A stretch of DNA of 64,000 nt from Methylomarinum sp. Ch1-1 (GTDB taxonomy: Bacteria; Pseudomonadota; Gammaproteobacteria; Methylococcales; Methylomonadaceae). Under the pieces are notes generated by a model. The model made no database searches. It was given only the letters and a program-made list of their open reading frames with translations, and was not told the DNA's origin. Location: the NCBI RefSeq assembly GCF_030717995.2, contig NZ_CP157743.1, positions 682,001 to 746,000 on the forward strand, given 5' to 3'. The stretch's first letter is position 1. The number at the start of each line of letters is the position of its first letter. The position numbers were made by a program, and so were the translations under genes. Positions 56,216 to 64,000 of the stretch are shown in pieces.

Positions 56216-57286
56216 CTATTTTTCTATGGTACGGCGTTTATGCACGGCGACGGCAAGATCATTCAGCAGCTTAACGCTGTCGTTCCAGCCCAGGCAGCCA
56301 TCGGTGATACTTTGTCCATAAACCAGTTCCTTGCCTTCAACGACATCTTGGCGGCCGCCTTTCAGGTGACTTTCCACCATCGCGCCGATGATGCGGCTGT
56401 CGCCTCGGGCGATTTGTTGACCGACATCCTCGGCCACGACCAATTGTCGTTGAAATTGTTTCAGGCAGTTGGCGTGACTGAAATCGATCATGATATTCGG
56501 CCTTAATCCAGCGCCTTCCAAGCCTTCCGACACTTTTTCGACATTGACCGCATCATAATTCGGCGAGTCATTGCCGCCCCTTAAGATGATGTGCACGTCT
56601 TCGTTTCCCCGGGTCGAGAAAATCGCCGAACGCCCTTCTTTAGTCACCGATAAGAAATGGTGCGGGCTCATCGCCGCGCCGATCGCGTCTATGGCGATTT
56701 TGATCGAACCGTCGGTGGCATTTTTAAAACCAACCGGGCAAGACAAGCCAGACGATAATTCGCGATGGACCTGGCTTTCGGTGGTTCGGGCGCCGATAGC
56801 GCCCCAGGCAATCAGATCCGAGACATATTGAGGGGTAATCAAATCCAGATATTCGGTCGCCGCCGGCATGCCCAGGTTATTGATGTCCAGCAACAGCTGG
56901 CGGGCAATTCTCAAGCCTTTATTGATATTGAAACTGGAATTTAGTTCCGGATCGTTGATCAAACCTTTCCAACCGACTGTGGTGCGTGGTTTCTCGAAAT
57001 AGACCCGCATCACGATGAGCAAATCGTCAGCCAATTTGTCTTTCATTTCCTTCAGGCGTTGCGCGTATTCGACGGCGGCCTTGGGATCATGGATCGAGCA
57101 GGGCCCGATCACGACCAGCAAACGATCATCTTCACCGGTTAAAATGTTATGGATAGCCTGCCTGGCCTCCAATGTGGTCGAGGCGGCTTCGTCGGTGATC
57201 GGTATTTCATCATGAACCTGAACCGGCGCAACGACTTCCTTGGTCTCACTAATTCTTAAATCATCGGTGGTATATTTACTTAACAT
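56216..57286 (-). CDS. 3-deoxy-7-phosphoheptulonate synthase (DAHP synthase, AroFGH type)
   Basis: 356 residues. First enzyme of the shikimate pathway: PEP plus erythrose-4-phosphate to DAHP. Type I signatures: VVIGPCSIHDPKAAVEYAQRL, VMRVYFEKPRTTVGWKGLINDP, GMPAATEYLDLITPQYVSDLIAWGAIGARTTESQVHRE, FKNATDGSIKIAIDAI and IMIDFSHANCLKQFQRQ. Which feedback class (Phe, Tyr or Trp) cannot be told from sequence reading. Ends 13 bases from the thiSG start, so the two may form an operon. Confidence 0.95.
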   Translation of the reverse strand: MLSKYTTDDLRISETKEVVAPVQVHDEIPITDEAASTTLEARQAIHNILTGEDDRLLVVIGPCSIHDPKAAVEYAQRLKEMKDKLADDLLIVMRVYFEKPRTTVGWKGLINDPELNSSFNINKGLRIARQLLLDINNLGMPAATEYLDLITPQYVSDLIAWGAIGARTTESQVHRELSSGLSCPVGFKNATDGSIKIAIDAIGAAMSPHHFLSVTKEGRSAIFSTRGNEDVHIILRGGNDSPNYDAVNVEKVSEGLEGAGLRPNIMIDFSHANCLKQFQRQLVVAEDVGQQIARGDSRIIGAMVESHLKGGRQDVVEGKELVYGQSITDGCLGWNDSVKLLNDLAVAVHKRRTIEK

Positions 57287-57376
57287 GGTTATCGGTAAAC
57301 AGAATTTTGGCTGGATTTATGTAAACGCCCTATTTTAACTGTTTTTACCGTTGTAATGTTACATAATTGAAGAAGG

Positions 57377-57615
57377 CAGCAATTCCCATATATGGCGTTC
57401 AAAAAGGGCATGGGGTGTGTTTGGCGAGGATGTCGGCAGCAAGGATGCTGCCGTCAAGCCCCCAGGGATGGGTTTACCCAGCACCTAAATTCCATGGCTA
57501 CTGGGCGATATTTTACATTCCAAGATAATTTAGGTGCTGGGTGAACGGCGCTCCTCGACAGACACACCCCATGCCCTAAACACAGCAAAAATGCTCAAAC
57601 TGATGGGAATTGCTA
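57377..57615. mobile_element. O element with nested hairpin H
   Basis: 239 bases. Flanks TGAAGAAGG (57368-57376) and TGAAGAAGA (57616-57624) form a 9-bp duplication with one change. H occupies 57477-57545 with the majority loop. It lies between the divergent aroF-type gene and the TonB operon. Confidence 0.88.
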
Positions 57616-57743
57616 TGAAGAAGAATAACAGTATCAAGCTGAAATCGGTTGTGCTAAAGTTCGCCAAATTTGTTAAAAATAAAGTCCGCGATTAATATTA
57701 AGGGCCTTATTCGGATTTAATAATCGCTTTTTTGGAACCATTT

Positions 57744-58520
57744 ATGACTTTTTCTCATCGAAAGCCGCTGCTGATCACAATCGCGGCAGTCGTCGGCCTT
57801 TTCTCCGCCACCCTACATTCAGATCCTCTCTCTCAAGCGATCCAGGTCGAAACGGCCACCAATAAAGCCGCCATCAAATCGCAACAAAAAATTGACGCGT
57901 TAAGCGAGAAGACCCAAAAGATGCTTGAACAGTACCGGGCTGCAACTCATCAGACCAAGAGCCTGCGCACCTATAACAAGCATTTAAAGGACTTGCTGAA
58001 TTCCCAGCAACAGGAGAAAGAGTCCTTGCAACGGCAATTACAGGAAATCGAAACCACCCAGCATGAAATTGTGCCGTTATTGCTGCGCATGTTGGATAGC
58101 TTGGATAAATTCATTCAACTGGATATGCCGTTTCTGCGCGAAGAGCGCCAACAACGCCTGGCGGAATTAAAGGCGATGGTGGTCAGGGCCGATGTCAGCA
58201 ATGCGGAAAAATACCGTCGCATCATGGAAGCCTATCAAATTGAAAATGAGTACGGCAATACTATCGAGGCCTATCGCGCCGAGCTGGAGTTAAACGGCGT
58301 GACCAGTTCGGTCGATTTTCTGCGCCTGGGACGGCTCGCGCTTTATTACCAACGTCTGGACGGCAGCGAAACCGGCTATTGGAATAAAGAACAAAAAAAA
58401 TGGCAAGTGTTGTCATCAGAATATCGCAATACCATTCGTAATGGTTTGCGTATCGCTAGAAAAGAAGCGGCGCCGGATTTGTTAACGCTGCCGATTCCCG
58501 CAGTGGAGGCAAGTCAATGA
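57744..58520 (+). CDS. DUF3450 family periplasmic protein
   Basis: 258 residues from the ATG at 57744 (a TTG at 57732 is in frame). Signal peptide (PLLITIAAVVGLFSATLHS). Residues ~30-150 form a coiled coil (ALSEKTQKMLEQYRAATHQ, LLNSQQQEKESLQRQLQEIETT). The C-terminal part has YWNKEQKKWQVL and RIARKEAAPDLLTLPIP as in DUF3450. This family is encoded first in the Vibrio-type TonB2 (TtpC) clusters. Its stop overlaps the next start (ATGA). Confidence 0.88.
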   Translation: MTFSHRKPLLITIAAVVGLFSATLHSDPLSQAIQVETATNKAAIKSQQKIDALSEKTQKMLEQYRAATHQTKSLRTYNKHLKDLLNSQQQEKESLQRQLQEIETTQHEIVPLLLRMLDSLDKFIQLDMPFLREERQQRLAELKAMVVRADVSNAEKYRRIMEAYQIENEYGNTIEAYRAELELNGVTSSVDFLRLGRLALYYQRLDGSETGYWNKEQKKWQVLSSEYRNTIRNGLRIARKEAAPDLLTLPIPAVEASQ

Positions 58521-59842
58521 AAAAACTGATTTTGATAACGCTGATGCTGGCCACGCCTGCCGCGATTGCCGAACACCTGGATCTCGATCAATTACTGCGC
58601 GATGTTAAAAGAAGCCAGGGAACGGAAGCTAGGATCAATCGAGTCCGTGAAGCCGAATTTCTGGCGGAAAAAAACAAACAGCAGCAATTGTTGCATGAGG
58701 CTCAGGTCGAGTTGAATCAGCAACAGCAACTCAGCCAACAACTGAAATCTCATCTGGACGCCAACGAACAGGAATTGATGGAGCTGGAGGCGAAACTGAA
58801 AAATCGCAGCGGCGAGTTGGGAGAGTTATTCGGGGTCGCCCGCCAGGCGGCCGGCGACCTGAAAGCCGATTTGACCAATTCGATCATTTCCGCGCAATTT
58901 CCCGGACGGCTCGAACAGCTCGATAAGATCGCCAACAGCAAGGCGTTGCCAACCATCGAGCAACTGGAAAAATTGTGGTTTACCCTGCAACAGGAAATGA
59001 CCGAATCGGCCAAAGTCGTCAGTTTCGACACTAAAATTCAGACGGCCTCCGGCGAACCGCGTCAGGCCAAGGTGGTTCGCATCGGTTCTTTCAATGCGCT
59101 GGCCGACGGTAAATATCTGCGTTATTTGTCGGAAACCGGCAAGCTTTCGGAATTGGCCAGGCAACCGGAAGACAAATATCTGGATTTGGCCGAAAATCTG
59201 CTGACCGCCAAACAGGGACCGGTTCCCGTCGGCATAGATCCGACCCGGGGGGTGATCTTAAGCATGCTGATCCAGACGCCTAACACCACCGAACGTATCG
59301 ACCAAGGCGGCATCATCGGCTATATCATTCTGTTTTTGGGCGCTTTCGGTTTAGTGTATGCGATCGTCAGGTTGGTGATGTTGACCTTGACCTGGCGTAA
59401 AATGCAAAACCAGGTCGGTTCCGATCAGATTAGCGAAGACAATCCGCTGGGTCGGGTCATCGCCGCCGGAGAACAGGCCGGCAGCGAGGATAACGAAACA
59501 CTGGAGCTGTTGCTCGATGAGGCGATTACCCGCGAAGTCCCGGCCTTGGAAAAAGGCCAGTCGATGATCAAGCTGTTGGCCGCGGTCGCGCCGTTGTTAG
59601 GTTTGTTGGGCACGGTGACCGGGATGATTTCGACGTTCCAATCGATCAGCCTGTTCGGCACCGGCGATCCAAAACTGATGGCCAGCGGTATTTCTCAGGC
59701 CTTGGTCACGACGATGCTGGGGTTGTGCGTCGCGATTCCGCTGCTGTTTCTACACAGCCTGGTGGCTTCACGCAGCCGCATGTTGGTGCAAATATTGGAT
59801 GAACAGTCGGCTGGCATCGTCAGTCGCCGCGCCGGAAAATAA
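58517..59842 (+). CDS. MotA/TolQ/ExbB proton channel family protein (TtpC-like)
   Basis: 441 residues. Signal peptide, a periplasmic coiled coil (about 30-115; QQLSQQLKSHLDANEQELMELEAKL), then a C-terminal ExbB-type domain with three helices: IIGYIILFLGAFGLVYAIVRL, IKLLAAVAPLLGLLGTVTGMISTFQ and ISQALVTTMLGLCVAIPLLFLHSL. The size and layout match TtpC, the extra component needed by Vibrio TonB2. Overlaps its neighbours on both sides. Confidence 0.9.
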   Translation: MKKLILITLMLATPAAIAEHLDLDQLLRDVKRSQGTEARINRVREAEFLAEKNKQQQLLHEAQVELNQQQQLSQQLKSHLDANEQELMELEAKLKNRSGELGELFGVARQAAGDLKADLTNSIISAQFPGRLEQLDKIANSKALPTIEQLEKLWFTLQQEMTESAKVVSFDTKIQTASGEPRQAKVVRIGSFNALADGKYLRYLSETGKLSELARQPEDKYLDLAENLLTAKQGPVPVGIDPTRGVILSMLIQTPNTTERIDQGGIIGYIILFLGAFGLVYAIVRLVMLTLTWRKMQNQVGSDQISEDNPLGRVIAAGEQAGSEDNETLELLLDEAITREVPALEKGQSMIKLLAAVAPLLGLLGTVTGMISTFQSISLFGTGDPKLMASGISQALVTTMLGLCVAIPLLFLHSLVASRSRMLVQILDEQSAGIVSRRAGK

Positions 59843-60366
59843 TGGATATCATCACGACACAACTCGATTTGATCCAGCGCTTCCTGCATGCCGGCGGGTC
59901 GGTGTTGTGGTTTATTTTACTGGTTTCGGTCGGCTTGTGGTGTTTGATTATCGAACGGCTGTTGTTTTTTAGATTCAGTTATCCGCAATTGCGGGAGCAT
60001 TGGCTGGGCCTATGGCGACAACGCTCCGATAAACGTTCGCAGCATGCCCGCCACATTCGCACGGGCATCATTTCCGAGGCCCAAATCACGATGAGCAAAA
60101 ACATAGCGGTGATCAAGATGCTGGTGTCCATTTGCCCGTTGATGGGCTTGCTGGGCACCGTCACCGGAATGATCCATGTGTTTGACGTGATGGCGGTGAC
60201 CGGCAGCGGCAATGCCCGGGCGATGGCCGACGGCGTCTCCCAGGCCACGATACCGACTATGGCCGGCATGGTGATCGCCATTGCCGGTTTATATTTCAGC
60301 AAATTGATAGAAGAACGCGTCAGTGATGAAACCCATCATCTGAGCGATTTGTTACAAAATCATTAA
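59842..60366 (+). CDS. exbB: ExbB-like proton channel protein
   Basis: 174 residues, inner membrane. FLHAGGSVLWFILLVSVGLWCLIIERLLFF is the first helix. MLVSICPLMGLLGTVTGMIHVFDVMA and GVSQATIPTMAGMVIAIAGLYFS are the second and third helices of MotA/TolQ/ExbB. It forms the pentameric channel that harvests the proton gradient with ExbD. Start overlaps the upstream stop by one base (TAATG). Confidence 0.92.
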   Translation: MDIITTQLDLIQRFLHAGGSVLWFILLVSVGLWCLIIERLLFFRFSYPQLREHWLGLWRQRSDKRSQHARHIRTGIISEAQITMSKNIAVIKMLVSICPLMGLLGTVTGMIHVFDVMAVTGSGNARAMADGVSQATIPTMAGMVIAIAGLYFSKLIEERVSDETHHLSDLLQNH

Positions 60367-60379
60367 TTGAATATTGCTT

Positions 60380-60793
60380 ATGCGCCGAAGATCCAGTCGC
60401 TCAACCGCCGAACACAGTTCCGACATCGACATGACACCGATGCTGGACATCGTTTTCATCATGTTGATTTTTTTCATCGTGACCACCTCTTTCGTCAAGG
60501 AATCCGGCATCGACGTCAATCGTCCGACCGCCCAGACCGCGACCCGTAAGGAGCAAGGCAATATCATCGTGTCGATTAGAGCCAACGGTGAAATCTGGAT
60601 CGATAAACGCCAAGTCGATGTGCGCGCCGTTCGCGCCAATGTCGCCAGGCTGCATGCCGAACAACCCTTAGGTTCGGTGGTGATCGCCGCCGATCGGGAC
60701 ACCAGGGTGAAAGTGTTGACTCAGGTGATGGATCAGATCCGTCTGGCCGGCATCACCAATGCCTCCATCGCCACCGAGAGCGAATCACGGTGA
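60380..60793 (+). CDS. exbD: ExbD-like protein
   Basis: 137 residues from the ATG at 60380. Single membrane helix DMTPMLDIVFIMLIFFIVTTSF with the essential Asp (MLDIVF) for proton transfer, then a periplasmic domain (IRANGEIWIDKRQVDVRAV, VVIAADRDTRVKVLTQVMDQIRLAG). It pairs with ExbB. The stop overlaps the TonB start. Confidence 0.92.
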   Translation: MRRRSSRSTAEHSSDIDMTPMLDIVFIMLIFFIVTTSFVKESGIDVNRPTAQTATRKEQGNIIVSIRANGEIWIDKRQVDVRAVRANVARLHAEQPLGSVVIAADRDTRVKVLTQVMDQIRLAGITNASIATESESR

Positions 60794-61422
60794 TGCGGCT
60801 GGGGATTTCGTTGCTGAGCGGCCTATTGGTTTCGCTGGTGCTGTTCTGGTTCATGCAATTCATGATCAGCAATAATCAGCAGGCGTTCGAGAAAACAGAC
60901 AGTCTTCAGATGACCGAATTCGTGCGCCTGAAACGGGAAGCCCAGCTGAAAACGAAGGAGCGCAAGATGCCGGAAGAGCCTCCGCCGGAGAAACGCCCGC
61001 CTCCGCCGCCGCAGGTTGAGATGCGGCAAAGCCAAGTCACTCAGACTGAATTACCGGATATGGACATGCCGAACCTGGACATTCCGTTACAAAGCAGTCG
61101 CTTTGCCGGCTCCGTCGTTGGCGGCGTGAAAATGGGCAAAGGTAAAATCAGCAGCAATGTCATCCCGTTGGTGCGTATTCCGCCCCGCTATCCGATGCGT
61201 GCGGCACGGCGCCGTATCGAAGGCTGGGTCAAGGTTGAATTCACCATCACCGAGAGCGGTACGGTCAAGGACGCGGTTGTCGTCGACTCGCAGCCGGGAA
61301 ACATATTCGACCAAGCCGCGCTACGCGCCATTAGCAAATGGAAGTTCAAGGCTAAAATTATCGATGGCGAAGCCTTTGAACAGCGCGCCGTTCAGGTTCT
61401 GCAATTCAAGTTGTCAAAATGA
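60793..61422 (+). CDS. tonB: TonB-family energy transducer
   Basis: About 209 residues. N-terminal anchor (GISLLSGLLVSLVLFWFMQF), a Pro/Glu-rich linker (EEPPPEKRPPPPPQVEM) and a C-terminal TonB domain with PRYPMRAARRRIEGWVKVEFTI and ISKWKFKAKIIDG. It carries energy to outer-membrane receptors. The periplasmic linker is short as in TonB2-type proteins. Coupled to exbD and to the TPR gene (ATGA overlap). Confidence 0.92.
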   Translation: MRLGISLLSGLLVSLVLFWFMQFMISNNQQAFEKTDSLQMTEFVRLKREAQLKTKERKMPEEPPPEKRPPPPPQVEMRQSQVTQTELPDMDMPNLDIPLQSSRFAGSVVGGVKMGKGKISSNVIPLVRIPPRYPMRAARRRIEGWVKVEFTITESGTVKDAVVVDSQPGNIFDQAALRAISKWKFKAKIIDGEAFEQRAVQVLQFKLSK

Positions 61423-62621
61423 TGCGTGTAATATTGTTTTTCCTTTGCTGTGTCATCAGTCTGTCGCTACTGGCGGCCGATCAAGAAAAGAGCGCCACCG
61501 TTTCGCCTTGGTTATATAAGAAACTGACCAAGGCCGAAAAACTGATCGAGCAGAAATCCTATAGCAGTGCACAGCGAGACTTGCAGAAACTGCTCGGCGA
61601 AGTGGATCAGGGTAGCTATGAACAGGCCGCCGTGCTGCGTTCGCTTTCCTCGGTCCATGCCTTACAAGGCCAATATGGCAAAGCGGCTCAGCTGCTGAAG
61701 CAGTGCCTGGCTTTGCAGGTATTGCCGGAACAGCAGGAACAACAGGCCATCCTGAACCTGGGCCAATTATATATGGCCAGCGAACAGTACGCCCTGGCGG
61801 TAAAAACGCTGCAACCCTGGCTGGCTAAGAACCCGAAGCCGGATGCCGAGCTCAGTGCTCTGCTGGCTAATGCCTATGCTCAGCTGAAACAATATCGCCA
61901 GGCTTTGCCGCATATCAAGAGAGCGATTGCGGCAAGCAACAAGCCGAGCGAATCGTGGTATCAACTCAATTTGGCGCTCTATTATGAATTGAACGATTAC
62001 GCGTCGGCCGCCACCTTGTTGAATCGACTGTTAAACAGATATCCGCAAAAAAAAGAATACTGGGAGCAACTTTCTTCCGTTTACCAGCAATTAAAGCAAT
62101 ACCAAAAAGCGGTCAGCATTCAGCACCTAGCCTATGAAAAGGGTTTACTGAATTCGGAAAAAGAGATATTGGCGTTAACCAATTTATTTCTCTATGTCGG
62201 TTCGCCTTACAAAGGCGCGAAGTTGCTGAGCGAAACGATCGCCAATAAACGGGTGCGCAGTAATTCTCGTAATTGGGAAACGCTGGCTAACGCTTGGCTA
62301 CAGGCGAAAGAATTCGACAAGGCGATCTCAGCATTGGAGACGGCGTCAAAACTGAACGAAAAAGGCAGCCTGTATCAGCAATTGGGACAGATCTATGTGG
62401 AACAGGAGCAATGGCAAAAAGCCATTGACGCCTTTAACAAGGCCGTCAACAAAGGCGGACTGAAACATCCAGGAACCGCCTACCTGTTAATGGGCATGAG
62501 CTACTATGAACTAGGAAATGTCAAACAGGCGCGCTCAGCTTTCAATAAGGCCAAAGCCTACAAAAAGCAAAAAAAGTCGGCGTTGCAGTGGCTGGATTAT
62601 ATCAGTAATCAAGACAGTTAA
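61419..62621 (+). CDS. TPR protein of the TonB2-type cluster
   Basis: 400 residues. Signal peptide (VILFFLCCVISLSLLAADQE). About nine tetratricopeptide repeats follow (YGKAAQLLKQCLALQ, QWQKAIDAFNKAVNKG). In Vibrio a periplasmic TPR protein (TtpB-like) is encoded last in TonB2 clusters. It probably scaffolds the complex. No TonB-dependent receptor lies in this window. Confidence 0.85.
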   Translation: MMRVILFFLCCVISLSLLAADQEKSATVSPWLYKKLTKAEKLIEQKSYSSAQRDLQKLLGEVDQGSYEQAAVLRSLSSVHALQGQYGKAAQLLKQCLALQVLPEQQEQQAILNLGQLYMASEQYALAVKTLQPWLAKNPKPDAELSALLANAYAQLKQYRQALPHIKRAIAASNKPSESWYQLNLALYYELNDYASAATLLNRLLNRYPQKKEYWEQLSSVYQQLKQYQKAVSIQHLAYEKGLLNSEKEILALTNLFLYVGSPYKGAKLLSETIANKRVRSNSRNWETLANAWLQAKEFDKAISALETASKLNEKGSLYQQLGQIYVEQEQWQKAIDAFNKAVNKGGLKHPGTAYLLMGMSYYELGNVKQARSAFNKAKAYKKQKKSALQWLDYISNQDS

Positions 62622-62671
62622 AATCACGTACAACTGACACTGACCGGCTTTCATCACTCGCCAGTTTCAAC

Positions 62672-62781
62672 CTAGTACAGCATCCATTTTCATCTGACGA
62701 GTTATCGCCTTTCGCAAGCGCATGAATTCTTAGGTATTTTTAATGTCTTTACCCGCCATTTAGAATATGGTGCTGTACTAG
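62672..62781. repeat. Palindrome-ended repeat overlapping the AP2 gene stop codon
   Basis: 110 bases with ends CTAGTACAGCATC and GGTGCTGTACTAG. The right end supplies the TAG stop (62778-62780) of the minus-strand AP2 gene. Likely MITE or terminator between two convergent genes. Confidence 0.65.
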
Positions 62782-63290
62782 ACAGCGGCGTTCAGATTCG
62801 GCTCTTCATACAGGCGCCGTTTTTTCCAACCGGCAAATTTACTGTCGTCGAAGTAAATATCGTGATCGATCGCGTGTTCATAACAGCTGCGGAACAAGCG
62901 CGCCGTTCTGAAAGCGTGTAATTCGTCATCGGCGCTAACCGTTTCGACATTACCCACTTGGAAGGTCTTGTTGCGTGATTTGCCGTCTTTGACCCAGAAC
63001 ACGGTGTAACACAGATAGCTTTTATCTTTTCTGTGATCGTATTTAATCGTTCTGGAAACACCGGTAACGCCGGTTGTAGTTTTATTTTTAGGCGGTTTTA
63101 GAAAGCGAGTCTTGCTGCCTTTCAGCACCACCAACATCTGGTCGCGCCAAGTGATGGCGGCTTGCAGGGATTTGTTTCTGTTTCCCCAAAGTTTGTGAGA
63201 AAAATAACGACTGCTCTCCTTCCCCCGTCTTACAATGCGTACTTGATATCCGAATGCATCGGGTTCGGTAATATGTTTTACTTTTGCCAT
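62778..63290 (-). CDS. AP2-domain-like protein
   Basis: 170 residues. Basic N-terminus (KHITEPDAFGYQVRIVRRGKESSRYFSHKLWG), and a central domain (about 70-120) TGVTGVSRTIKYDHRKDKSYLCYTVFWVKDGKSRNKTF with the AP2/ERF pattern. Bacterial AP2 domains are found in phage endonucleases and in stand-alone host proteins; function of this one is unknown. A repeat provides its stop codon, so the original C-terminus may have differed. Confidence 0.65.
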   Translation of the reverse strand: MAKVKHITEPDAFGYQVRIVRRGKESSRYFSHKLWGNRNKSLQAAITWRDQMLVVLKGSKTRFLKPPKNKTTTGVTGVSRTIKYDHRKDKSYLCYTVFWVKDGKSRNKTFQVGNVETVSADDELHAFRTARLFRSCYEHAIDHDIYFDDSKFAGWKKRRLYEEPNLNAAV

Positions 63291-63548
63291 AATTTTTAAA
63301 CCTGAAGGGTGTGACTACCGCGGTAGTGGATAGTGTTATTAACATAACAAGGGATATAGCCTTGTTGTTATTTGTGTAGGTTTATGATTACAAATTATCG
63401 CTAAAGTAAAAATTAAATCAAGTAGAATTTTAATAAATAGTGAATAAATTCCGAGTAATTTAGTGTAGAATAGTTGAGATCCACTTGAACGAGTGGCAAT
63501 ATCTTTAACGTAATCTTTTGTTTTAGCAAAATTTTCTGGAGAAAAACG

Positions 63549-64000
63549 ATGAGCGTACTAGTAGGCAAACAAGCACCTGATTTTACAGTTCCTGCGGTAT
63601 TAGGCGACGGTCAAATTGTTGATTCCTTCAATTTTTCTGACGCCACCAGAGGAAAATATGCAGTAGTTGTGTTCTATCCCTTGGATTTCACCTTCGTTTG
63701 TCCTAGCGAGTTAATTGCGCTGGACCATCGTCTCGATGAGTTCAAAAGCCGTGGCGTTGAAGTGATTACCGTATCGGTCGACTCACACTTTACTCACAAT
63801 GCGTGGCGTAATACCCCTGTCAACGAAGGCGGCATCGGTCCGGTTCGTTATACGATGGCCGCCGATATCGGCCATACAATTTGCAAAGATTACGATGTAG
63901 AAGCCGAGGCGCCGTCGGTTGCTTATCGTGGCAGCTTCTTGATCGACCAAAACGGCATGGTGCGTCATCAAGTCGTTAACGATCTGCCATTAGGTCGCAA
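63549..64000 (+). CDS. 2-Cys peroxiredoxin (AhpC/Prx1 type), 3' truncated by window end
   Basis: First 150 residues. Begins MSVLVGKQAPDFTVPAVLGDG; the peroxidatic Cys is in YPLDFTFVCPSELIAL (about residue 51), preceded by Thr and followed by the conserved Arg region. FLIDQNGMVRHQVVNDLPLGR leads toward the second Cys, beyond the window. Reduces hydrogen and organic peroxides. A GGAGAAAAACG ribosome site precedes the ATG. Confidence 0.95.
   Translation, partial: MSVLVGKQAPDFTVPAVLGDGQIVDSFNFSDATRGKYAVVVFYPLDFTFVCPSELIALDHRLDEFKSRGVEVITVSVDSHFTHNAWRNTPVNEGGIGPVRYTMAADIGHTICKDYDVEAEAPSVAYRGSFLIDQNGMVRHQVVNDLPLGR

Overview
The window looks like chromosomal DNA of a gammaproteobacterium, most probably a methanotroph-like member of the Methylococcales. 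This rests on the gene set (cytochrome P460, exosortase, a Vibrio-type second TonB system, type IV minor pilins, gammaproteobacterial ApaG/ApaH, Mpl and CreBC) and is not proven. The centre is the replication-origin neighbourhood: dnaA, dnaN, recF and gyrB lie in order on the minus strand (18-25 kb). A probable oriC lies upstream of dnaA and two parS-like sites lie at the recF/gyrB junction.

Layout. 0-4 kb: mpl, a secreted ankyrin protein, apaG-apaH. 4-11.6 kb: a minus-strand minor-pilin operon (FimT, PilW, PilX, a very large PilV-like protein) followed by a multi-spanning GT-C/TPR membrane protein, with a divergent pilE-like pilin. 12.7-18.1 kb: folA, an asparaginase, a three-gene lipid-type cluster (CDP-archaeol-synthase-like, EEP hydrolase, CDP-alcohol phosphatidyltransferase) and thyA. 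18-25.8 kb: the origin block. 26-35 kb: a methyltransferase, an HlyD/ABC exporter operon split by a mobile repeat, hemW, pyrE and a dynamin-like GTPase. 35-38 kb: a small lipoprotein, yaiI and a group II intron. 38-46 kb: a TetR/cytochrome P460 pair with three operator-like palindromes, a NifX-like protein, and an exosortase cassette (EpsI-like protein, exosortase, VIT/vWA substrate with a PEP-CTERM-like tail) beside CreC/CreB-like kinase and regulator genes. 46-54 kb: an accessory, repeat-rich stretch with a decayed RAYT, an IS66-like IS, a 2OG-Fe(II) oxygenase and an IS4-family IS. 54-64 kb: trmB, a fused thiS-thiG, a DAHP synthase, a six-gene DUF3450/MotA-ExbB/ExbB/ExbD/TonB/TPR operon, an AP2-domain protein and the start of a 2-Cys peroxiredoxin.

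The most unusual aspect is the density and nesting of small palindromic mobile elements. I distinguish a 166-250 bp family O (ends CAGCAATTCC, 9-bp target duplications, one filled site next to its own empty site); a ~70-bp hairpin H that sits in the middle of O and of other elements; and families B, C and D, which begin GTAACTA and make 8-bp target duplications like the complete IS66-like element here (GTAACTTCTC ends, 8-bp duplication). One B copy splits the ATPase/permease junction of the ABC operon and duplicates the permease start codon. Another B copy sits inside a palindrome (A) and itself hosts the IS66-like element. REP-like palindromes with a shared core flank a dead RAYT transposase. 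Family names O, H, A, B, C, D are mine. All functional calls come from reading the sequence and were not checked against databases.
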